Program-made: the position numbers and the translations under genes
Assembly (NCBI GenBank): GCA_000715685.1
Contig: KL569428.1
Location: forward strand, 33,289-38,926
Length of the DNA: 5,638 nt
From: Streptomyces lilacinus
Lineage (GTDB): Bacteria; Actinomycetota; Actinomycetes; Streptomycetales; Streptomycetaceae
Reading direction: 5' to 3'
Part shown: in pieces, positions 1 to 4,819 of the stretch
How the letters are laid out: each line of letters opens with the position of its first letter
How positions within the stretch are numbered: the stretch's first letter is position 1
Notes under the pieces: generated by a model
What the model saw: the letters and a program-made list of their open reading frames with translations, nothing else
Databases searched by the model: none
What the model was told of the DNA's origin: nothing

Positions 1-1529
1 TCGTACTCGGTGACCAGACCGCAGGCGAGTGGCTCGATGCCGACGGGGGCCGTTGCCACCAGTTCCCGCATGCGGACGACGGCATTGCGCCACGCGACGG
101 CGTCGTGGGAAGCCATGACGGCGGCGGTGGTCTGCAGCACACGGACGAGTTCGTCGTCATCTACGGCACTGCCCGCTTGACGCATGACGCGCATGGCGGT
201 GTCCGTGTGTCCCCGGGCGACGAGTGCCGCGCCGAGGGCGGGTGCGACGGCGGCGCGTTCGCGGCGATCGACGTGAAGCTCCAGCGCCGCGCGCAGCCTG
301 CGGATGCCGGCGTCGGCGTTGCGGGGCAGCTCCAGGGCGCCGAGGCGCACGGCGAGCCCGGCGCGGCGGTCGGGGGCGAGCGGAGCCGTGAGGGCATGGC
401 GGAGGAGGACGGTGGCCTCGTCGACTCGTCCGTCGCGTACGGCGTCCTCGGCCGCGTCCTCCAAGGACTGCGTCATCCACTCCTCATCGGGCCGGTCGAT
501 GTGGAGCAGGTGAGCGGCGACGCCGGCCGCGGGCGCGCCGTGCTCGTCGAGCAGGCGGGCGATACGGCGGCGCAGTGCGTCCAGTTCGGCCGGGTCGGCT
601 GCCGAGAGCACGGCTTCGCGTGCCAGCGGGTGGGAGAAGAGGCGGCCGAGGACGGACGGGCGCGCAGGTGTGCCGCGGTGGTCCGGGCAGGGGCCGGCGG
701 CCTCGTGGAGCAGTGCTCTGTCGAGCGCCGCGGGGCCGCTCCCGGCGACGGCGAGCGCCAAGGAGGCACGGCGTGACCAGGGGGTCGCCCGGGCCCGTGA
801 CCAGTGGACGATCGCGTCGCGGTAGCGGCTTCCGCCCAGGTCGGACAGGCGGCTGGGCAGCGGTCCGGCGCCGAGGTCGGAGAGAAGGGCGTGCACCAGC
901 GCGGGGATGCCCGCGCATGCCCGGACGCACAGCTCGGTCCGGTCGGCGTCGGGTCCGGGGGTGCGCGGCGGGCAGGCGTGCGCGAGGCGGGCGACGGCCG
1001 CCGGGCCGAGCGGGCGGAGCGCCACGGACGTGCCCGTCGCACCGGGTAATGCCGTGGCGCCCTTCTCGTGGCACTCGGTGAGGACCAGCAGCACGGGTAA
1101 GCCCGCCAGCCGACGGGCCAGGTAGCCGATCCAGCGGCGTGACACCGTGTCGGCGTCGTGCAGGTCGTCGACGGCCAGGAGCACGGGCCGCCGGCCGGCG
1201 GCCCGTGCCAGGCAGGTCACGAGACGGTGGAAGGTCCGCTGTTCCTCGGCGGCCGGCGGGTCCGCGAAGGGGATGTCCCCGGCCTCGGGGAAGATCTGGC
1301 GTACGAGGGCGAAGGGGAACGCCGACTCCTCCGGTGAGCAGCGCGCATACAGGACGCGCATGTCGCCGTCCCCTCCCTCGTGCCGTACCACTTCTTCCAG
1401 CAGGGCGGTGCGGCCCGTGCCCGTCGTCGCACCGAACATCAGCCAGCGGCCGTTGCCGGACCGCGCGGACTCTCCGGCCCTCGCCGCCTCCGCCAGTGCT
1501 TCGTCCCGTTCGAGCAGCACGTTCCCCAC
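1..1529 (-). CDS. Large ATP-binding LuxR-type (LAL) transcriptional regulator, N-terminal part; runs off the left edge
   Basis: The minus-strand frame from 1529 to base 3 has no stop (about 509 residues) and continues beyond the window. The start is GTG at 1529, seven bases after a GGAGGA motif (1541-1536); an in-frame TGA lies upstream at 1586-1584. The protein opens VLLERDEALAEAARAGES. Residues 33-42 form a P-loop-like GATTGTGRTA, with Arg40 where Lys is usual. Residues 115-125 (PVLLAVDDLHD) are a Walker B strand with Asp121-Asp122. VLYARCSPEESAFPFALVRQ and LRPLGPAAVARL are typical of the AAA module of LAL regulators. The rest is Ala/Leu/Arg-rich helical sequence, as in their TPR-like middle region. 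Family members are about 900 residues with a C-terminal LuxR HTH, which is not visible here, so DNA binding is inferred from the family. Codons 144 and 161 are TTA, the rare leucine codon read by the bldA tRNA in Streptomyces. The gene is divergent from the flavohemoglobin operon. Confidence 0.85.
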   Translation of the reverse strand, partial: MGNVLLERDEALAEAARAGESARSGNGRWLMFGATTGTGRTALLEEVVRHEGGDGDMRVLYARCSPEESAFPFALVRQIFPEAGDIPFADPPAAEEQRTFHRLVTCLARAAGRRPVLLAVDDLHDADTVSRRWIGYLARRLAGLPVLLVLTECHEKGATALPGATGTSVALRPLGPAAVARLAHACPPRTPGPDADRTELCVRACAGIPALVHALLSDLGAGPLPSRLSDLGGSRYRDAIVHWSRARATPWSRRASLALAVAGSGPAALDRALLHEAAGPCPDHRGTPARPSVLGRLFSHPLAREAVLSAADPAELDALRRRIARLLDEHGAPAAGVAAHLLHIDRPDEEWMTQSLEDAAEDAVRDGRVDEATVLLRHALTAPLAPDRRAGLAVRLGALELPRNADAGIRRLRAALELHVDRRERAAVAPALGAALVARGHTDTAMRVMRQAGSAVDDDELVRVLQTTAAVMASHDAVAWRNAVVRMRELVATAPVGIEPLACGLVTEY

Positions 1530-1535
1530 GCTCAC

Positions 1536-1541
1536 TCCTCC
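1536..1541 (-). promoter_or_regulatory. Ribosome binding site of the LAL regulator gene
   Basis: Read on the minus strand, GGAGGA is followed by AGTGAGC-type spacing and then GTG. It decides the start. GTG at 1535 directly abuts the motif and is too close, GTG at 1529 has the ideal seven-base gap from GGAGG, and GTG at 1520 is 16 bases away. Confidence 0.6.
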
Positions 1542-1629
1542 ACCTCGGTGTGCGGCGTCGCTCGATGCGGGCCCCGAGATGAATCATGTACGGGCAGGGA
1601 AAGCCGGGAGGGATGCCTGTCGGTCACAC

Positions 1630-1668
1630 TTCCATGGGAAATATGCGATTCCAGCCATGCTGGCATGG
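1630..1668. promoter_or_regulatory. Cluster of three overlapping inverted repeats, candidate operator
   Basis: Three dyads sit within 39 bases: TTCC-ATG-GGAA (1630-1640), CCAGC-CAT-GCTGG (1651-1663) and CCATGC-TG-GCATGG (1655-1668). All arms match perfectly. They lie about 100 bases upstream of both the LAL gene start and the candidate plus-strand promoter, where an operator shared by two divergent genes would be expected. No regulator can be named from the sequence. AATATGCGATT (1640-1650) resembles an NsrR half-site loosely, but without a matching partner. Confidence 0.35.
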
Positions 1669-1761
1669 TTCGGGATCCGGGGTCGGGGACGGCAGTGGGC
1701 AGCGGCAGAGGTTCGATATATGCCCCAAATCGTCACAGCGACCGGGTTCGGCCGGGGAAAT

Positions 1762-1789
1762 TCGACAAGTTCTCGCCCCGAGTTCTAGT
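1762..1789 (+). promoter_or_regulatory. Candidate sigma70-type promoter for the flavohemoglobin operon
   Basis: A -35 box TCGACA (1762-1767, five of six matches to TTGACA) lies 16 bases before a -10 box TCTAGT (1784-1789, four of six matches to TATAAT). It would start transcription near 1796 and give a leader of roughly 200 bases. The assignment is by eye; other promoters in the region cannot be excluded. Confidence 0.35.
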
Positions 1790-1841
1790 GGATGCCTCTC
1801 TTCCCCGCTTCGCGATCCTCCTTGAGGATCGTGGGGCATCC
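1790..1841 (+). promoter_or_regulatory. Nested stem-loop in the flavohemoglobin leader
   Basis: The core is a perfect 8-bp inverted repeat CGATCCTC (1813-1820) / GAGGATCG (1824-1831) with a three-base loop CTT. In RNA the stem extends to 1807/1837 through G-C and G-U pairs, about 14 pairs in all. Outside it, GGATGCC (1790-1796) pairs perfectly with GGCATCC (1835-1841), which gives a competing outer stem. The structure sits immediately after the candidate promoter, at the expected 5' end of the transcript. No U-tract follows, so a classical intrinsic terminator is not supported. An operator, an RNA-stabilising hairpin or an attenuator are all possible. Confidence 0.5.
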
Positions 1842-1878
1842 GGAAGCACTCGGTCCGCTTCTTCGACTCTGCAACTCG

Positions 1879-1890
1879 ATGAGGACTCAT
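1879..1890. repeat. Perfect short dyad ATGAG-GA-CTCAT
   Basis: Five-base arms with a two-base spacer. The dyad overlaps the GAGGA sequence and the start codon of the possible small leader ORF, so a protein or RNA structure here could affect that ORF. It is short enough to be a chance occurrence. Confidence 0.3.
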
Positions 1891-1996
1891 GTTGGCCCCA
1901 ATCGACTCCCATGCCGCTCCCGGTGAAGATTCCGCCCGCGAAGAATCCGCCCGCGAAGATTCCGCTCTCTCCGCGCCTCGAGGGCGAGGCGCGTGA
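1889..1996 (+). CDS. Possible 35-residue leader ORF overlapping the flavohemoglobin start
   Basis: ATG at 1889 opens 35 codons ending at TGA 1994-1996. That stop overlaps the GTG start of the flavohemoglobin gene as GTGA, an arrangement typical of translational coupling. The predicted peptide starts MLAPIDSHAAPG and contains three consecutive pentapeptides EDSAR, EESAR and EDSAL (residues 13-27), followed by a basic tail ending RGRGA. It is hydrophilic, with no signal peptide or membrane segment. A GAGGA motif (1881-1885) precedes the start at only three bases, closer than ideal. About 60% of third positions are G/C, much lower than in the neighbouring genes, which argues against strong coding selection. 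It may be a regulatory upstream ORF or a non-coding leader; I do not recognise the peptide. Confidence 0.25.
   Translation: MLAPIDSHAAPGEDSAREESAREDSALSAPRGRGA
1925..1969 (+). repeat. Tandem 15-bp repeat, three copies
   Basis: Three adjacent units: GAAGATTCCGCCCGC (1925-1939), the same with one change, T to A (1940-1954), and a third with three changes at its end (1955-1969). The 15-bp period is a multiple of three and in phase with the possible small ORF at 1889, where each unit encodes E-D/E-S-A-R/L. The copy number could vary between strains by slippage. Confidence 0.85.
1972..1993 (+). promoter_or_regulatory. Hairpin over the flavohemoglobin ribosome binding site and start
   Basis: CGCGCCTC (1972-1979) and GAGGCGCG (1986-1993) form a perfect 8-bp stem with a six-base loop GAGGGC. 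The best Shine-Dalgarno match, GAGGG (1980-1984, eight bases before GTG), lies in the loop, and the first base of the GTG start codon closes the stem. Such a structure should limit initiation unless it is melted, for example by ribosomes translating the small ORF that crosses it. The geometry is seen directly; the regulatory role is inferred. Confidence 0.5.
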
Positions 1997-3240
1997 GATT
2001 CCGGATCGGTCGCCCCAGCAGCACATCCGCAGGCCCGGCCCCCGAGGCCCCGGCACCTGTCCGGGCCGTACACGCCGGAGAGTCGGAGCCGGAGGCCGTC
2101 GAAGCGCCTCTGTCGGATCACGAGATAGGCCTCGTCAGGACGTCCCTGTCGCTGGTCGAGCCTCTCGCGGGGGAGATAACGGTCTACTTCTACGCGATCC
2201 TGTTCGCTCGCTACCCCGAGGTCCGTCCGATGTTCCCGCAAGGGATGGACGCCCAGCGCGATCGTCTCCTGCGCGCGCTGTTGCGCATCGTGGACCTGGT
2301 CGACGATCCCGAGAACCTCGTCCAATTCTGCGGACACCTCGGCCGCGATCACCGCAAGTTCGGCACCCTCGCCGCGCATTTCCCGGCTGTGGGCGAGTGC
2401 CTCCTCGCCACCCTGGCCCGGTACGCCGGCCCCGCGTGGACCCCGGAGATCGCCGCCGCCTGGACGAAGGCGTACGGCACGGTCGCCCAAGTCATGATCA
2501 GCGCGGCCGAGCAGGACGAGGCGGTACGGCCCGCAGTGTGGCCCGCCACGGTGGTGCACCGTGTCTCGCGAGGCCACGGAATCGCCGAAATCACCGTACG
2601 TCCCCATATGGCCTACGAGTACGCCGCAGGGCAATATGTGAGCGTCGAGACCCCTTGGTGGCCGAAGCGGTGGCGCTACTATTCCGTCGCCAACGCGCCT
2701 CGTGAGGACGGCACGCTCACCTTTCACGTGCGCGCGGTGCCGGGCGGCTCGGTCAGCCAGGCGCTGGTGCACCGAGCGGCGGTGGGCGACGTCATCCAGC
2801 TGGGGCCCCCGATGGGCGACATGGTCCTGGACGCGGCCGCCGACAGCGACCTGCTCTTCGTGGCCGGCGGCACCGGTCTCGCCCCGATCCGCGCACTCAT
2901 CGAAGAGGTCGCCCGCCGAGGGGGAGGGCATCAAGTGGATCTGTTCCTCGGCGCCCGCACGGGGGTCGAGCTGTACGGGGTCGACGACATGCTCCGGATG
3001 GCCCAACGGCACCACTGGCTGACGATCAGGGCCGCGGTCTCCCACGAGTACATCCCCGGAATCCGCGGGTCCCTGCCGGAGGTACTGGCCGAGTACGGGC
3101 CGTGGTACCAGCACGACGTCTTTCTCAGCGGCCCGGCTCAGATGGTCGCCTCCGCCCGCGAGACGCTCACCCTCCACGGCACCCGGCCCGACCGCATCCA
3201 CCACGACCCGTTCGAGACCCCCGTCCTCTCCACGCCCTGA
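1993..3240 (+). CDS. hmp: Flavohemoglobin (globin-FAD/NAD reductase fusion; probable nitric oxide dioxygenase)
   Basis: A cytosolic flavohemoprotein of 415 residues. The family oxidises nitric oxide to nitrate with O2 and NAD(P)H, passing electrons through FAD to haem. Residues 1-39 are a Pro/Ala-rich extension. The globin domain (about 40-175) has B10 Tyr67, CD1 Phe81, E7 Gln88 and proximal His120 (RDHRKFG). The FAD-binding barrel (about 182-280) has the RxYS motif as RYYS (228-231). The NAD-binding domain (about 285-410) has GGTGLAP (292-298) and FLSGPAQM, in which Ser379 replaces the usual Cys of CGP. Aligned by eye to E. coli Hmp, the proximal partners Tyr95 and Glu135 become Phe130 and probably Ala172, as reported for divergent 'type II' actinobacterial flavohemoglobins. 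GTG 1993 is the only usable start: an in-frame TGA lies at 1924-1926 and no other in-frame start precedes the globin domain. The next gene is 40 bp downstream. NO detoxification is inferred; another reductase activity is possible. Confidence 0.9.
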   Translation: MRFRIGRPSSTSAGPAPEAPAPVRAVHAGESEPEAVEAPLSDHEIGLVRTSLSLVEPLAGEITVYFYAILFARYPEVRPMFPQGMDAQRDRLLRALLRIVDLVDDPENLVQFCGHLGRDHRKFGTLAAHFPAVGECLLATLARYAGPAWTPEIAAAWTKAYGTVAQVMISAAEQDEAVRPAVWPATVVHRVSRGHGIAEITVRPHMAYEYAAGQYVSVETPWWPKRWRYYSVANAPREDGTLTFHVRAVPGGSVSQALVHRAAVGDVIQLGPPMGDMVLDAAADSDLLFVAGGTGLAPIRALIEEVARRGGGHQVDLFLGARTGVELYGVDDMLRMAQRHHWLTIRAAVSHEYIPGIRGSLPEVLAEYGPWYQHDVFLSGPAQMVASARETLTLHGTRPDRIHHDPFETPVLSTP

Positions 3241-3266
3241 ACCGCACCCGCCTTGCCCGCCCTGCC

Positions 3267-3272
3267 AGGAGA
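3267..3272 (+). promoter_or_regulatory. Ribosome binding site of the PNPOx-like gene
   Basis: AGGAGA lies eight bases before GTG at 3281. It supports that start over later codons and shows that the downstream gene has its own initiation signal within the 40-bp gap of the operon. Confidence 0.6.
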
Positions 3273-3280
3273 ACTCCTTC

Positions 3281-3898
3281 GTGACCTCGCCTCCGCCGCC
3301 TTTGGGATCAGCCGGTGAACACCAGCTGCAGCAGCACCTCGGCAGCGCCGACCGCGCCGCCCGGTTCTACGACCAACAGGTGCGTCGCCATCTCACGCCC
3401 GAGATGCGGGACTTCATCGGCCGCCAGGCAATGGTCTTCCTGGCCACCGCCGACTCCCACGGGGAGTGCGATGCCAGCTTTCGGGCCGGGCCACCGGGAT
3501 TTGTCCACGTGCTCGACGCCCACACGCTCGCGTACCCCGAATTCCGCGGGAACGGCGTGATGGCCAGCGCCGGCAACATGCTCGAGAATCCCCACCTCGG
3601 CATGCTGTTCGTGGACTTCACCCACCACCACGTGGGCCTTCACGTCAACGGCGTCGCCCACCTCTACCACGACAGCGACCTGCGCCGCGTCCGTCCCGGA
3701 CTGCCCACCGACGTCGCACCCGGACGCAGTCCGGAAATGTGGGTCCACCTCACCGTCGAGGAGGCCTACATCCACTGCTCCAAGTACATACCCCACCTGG
3801 AGCCGGCCCCCCGCCCCGCCGGCCGCGACGCGGCCCGCCCCAAGGACTCGGACTATTTCACCAAGCCCCGTACGACACACTGGCCGAGTCTTCCGTAA
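3281..3898 (+). CDS. Pyridoxamine 5'-phosphate oxidase-like (FMN-binding split-barrel) family protein
   Basis: 205 residues, GTG start with a good AGGAGA site and TAA stop at 3896-3898. After a helical N-terminus (20-45) comes the split-barrel core: FIGRQAMVFLATADSHG (45-61), followed by DASFRAGPPGFVHVLD (64-79), YPEFRGNGVMASAGNM (85-100) with ENPHLGMLFVDF (102-113), and VEEAYIHCSKYIP (159-171). This is the pattern of the predicted flavin-nucleotide-binding proteins related to PNPOx, a group found near or fused to flavin and ferredoxin reductases. The ligand is probably FMN; F420 binding, known in related split barrels, cannot be excluded. The family is not itself evidence of vitamin B6 synthesis, and the substrate is unknown. 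Its position 40 bp behind the flavohemoglobin gene suggests co-transcription and a shared redox or NO-stress role. No membrane segment or signal peptide is visible, so it is probably cytosolic. Confidence 0.85.
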   Translation: MTSPPPPLGSAGEHQLQQHLGSADRAARFYDQQVRRHLTPEMRDFIGRQAMVFLATADSHGECDASFRAGPPGFVHVLDAHTLAYPEFRGNGVMASAGNMLENPHLGMLFVDFTHHHVGLHVNGVAHLYHDSDLRRVRPGLPTDVAPGRSPEMWVHLTVEEAYIHCSKYIPHLEPAPRPAGRDAARPKDSDYFTKPRTTHWPSLP

Positions 3899-3961
3899 CA
3901 GCCGAACTCTGGGCGGCGATGCGGACCTGGACGTCGGTAACCGTAAGGAGAAGCGCTCGTC

Positions 3962-4819
3962 ATGGACGTTCTCGAGAAGCACCGCGCCTTGCTGGAGCGG
4001 CTGTTGCCCGGTGACAAACCCGACGAGTGGGCCGTGCACCGGGGGCAGTTCCACCACGTCGTGATCGGCGCCGGGCGCGTGGTGTGCTTCGCCCGCACCG
4101 AGGCCGCCGCAGCCCGGCTCCCCGAGCGGGCCGCCGTCCTGCGCGCCCTGGCCGGCATCGACCTCGGCTTCCGCACCCCCGAGCCGCTCGACGAGGGCGC
4201 CGCCTCGGCCGGTGAACCGGCCCACCTGGTGCTCAGCCGCATCCCCGGGGCCCCGCTGGAGGCGGACGCCCTCGCCGACCCCGGCGTGGCCGGGGCGGTC
4301 GCGCGGCAGTACGCCGGCCTGCTGGCCGGGCTCGCCGCGGCGGGTGCCGACGAGAAGGTGCGCGCGGCCCTGCCGGAGGCACCGGAGGGCGAGTGGCGGG
4401 AGTTCGCGGACGGCGTCCGCGCGGAGCTCTTCCCGCTGATGTCACCCGCCGGCCGCGAGCGGGCCGAGCGGGAACTGGCCGCCCTCGACGCCCTCCCGCA
4501 CCTCACCGCCGCCGTCGTGCACGGCGACCTCGGCGGCGAGAACGTCCTGTGGGAGACCGCCGGCGGGCTGCCCCGGCTGAGCGGCGTCGTCGACTGGGAC
4601 GAGGTCTCCCTCGGCGACCCCGCCGAGGACCTCGCCGCCATCGGCGCCGGCCACGGCGAGGCGCTGCTCCGGCAGGTCCTCGCCCTGCGCGGGGCCGACG
4701 AGGGCGTGAGCGGGCGCATCGCCGCCGTCCGCGGCACCTTCGCCCTCCAGCAGGCCCTCGCCGCGCAGCGCGACGGTGACGAGGAGGAGCTGGCGGACGG
4801 CCTGGCCGGCTACCGCTGA
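3962..4819 (+). CDS. vph: Viomycin phosphotransferase-like kinase (APH family), tuberactinomycin resistance
   Basis: 285 residues, ATG start 11 bases after AAGGAG (3945-3950). The kinase core has the APH catalytic loop VVHGDLGGENVLW (185-197), with catalytic Asp189 and Asn194, and the metal-binding VVDWDEVSLGDPAEDLA (209-225), with Asp211. From memory, long stretches match Streptomyces viomycin phosphotransferase, including the N-terminal GQFHHVVIG and VVCFART, LRALAGIDLGFRTP in the middle, and the tail RDGDEEELADGLxGYR. The length also matches (about 287 residues). Vph and the related capreomycin kinase use ATP to phosphorylate, and so inactivate, viomycin- or capreomycin-type cyclic peptides in the cytosol, giving the producer self-resistance. 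The ADP-forming APH chemistry is family knowledge; the exact substrate is inferred. The gene lies 63 bp after the PNPOx-like gene, with no clear hairpin between them, and converges on the aminomutase gene with a 10-nt overlap. A generic APH of other specificity is less likely given the resemblance. Confidence 0.85.
   Translation: MDVLEKHRALLERLLPGDKPDEWAVHRGQFHHVVIGAGRVVCFARTEAAAARLPERAAVLRALAGIDLGFRTPEPLDEGAASAGEPAHLVLSRIPGAPLEADALADPGVAGAVARQYAGLLAGLAAAGADEKVRAALPEAPEGEWREFADGVRAELFPLMSPAGRERAERELAALDALPHLTAAVVHGDLGGENVLWETAGGLPRLSGVVDWDEVSLGDPAEDLAAIGAGHGEALLRQVLALRGADEGVSGRIAAVRGTFALQQALAAQRDGDEEELADGLAGYR

Larger units (their letters stand above)
1530..1992. other. Divergent intergenic/leader region between the LAL regulator and the flavohemoglobin gene
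   Basis: About 460 bases with no long gene. It is visibly less G/C-rich than the flanks and unusually rich in inverted repeats. From left to right it contains a small dyad ATGA-A-TCAT (1579-1587), a cluster of three overlapping dyads (1630-1668), a sigma70-like promoter candidate (1762-1789), a nested stem-loop (1790-1841), the dyad ATGAG-GA-CTCAT (1879-1890), a 15-bp tandem repeat (1925-1969) and a hairpin over the flavohemoglobin start (1972-1993). No convincing minus-strand promoter for the LAL gene could be picked. TACATGAT (read on the minus strand around 1583-1590) is the only weak -10-like string. Confidence 0.6.

Noticed and set aside
484..1587. Long minus-strand open frame of 367 codons and plus-strand frames at 105-776 and 1147-1788
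   Set aside because: Arg/Pro/Gly-rich translations without domains, in other frames over the LAL gene. High-GC DNA produces such false frames routinely.
1640..1650. NsrR binding site (AATATGCGATT) upstream of the flavohemoglobin
   Set aside because: Nine of eleven positions fit the E. coli-type half-site, but there is no matching inverted partner and the Streptomyces NsrR motif differs. Too weak to list as a site.
1711..1722. Second promoter with -10 TATATG at 1717-1722
   Set aside because: No acceptable -35 sequence at the required distance upstream.
1925..1969. CRISPR array
   Set aside because: The three 15-bp units are directly adjacent with no spacers and no cas genes nearby.
1380..2705. 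Plus-strand 441-codon frame and the minus-strand 526-codon frame at 1624-3204
   Set aside because: Both overlap the flavohemoglobin, whose frame has clear globin, FAD and NAD motifs. The alternatives show no family signature and span the intergenic region.
3935..3943. Palindrome CGGT-A-ACCG before the vph-like gene as an operator or terminator
   Set aside because: Only four-base arms, likely by chance, and no U-tract follows.
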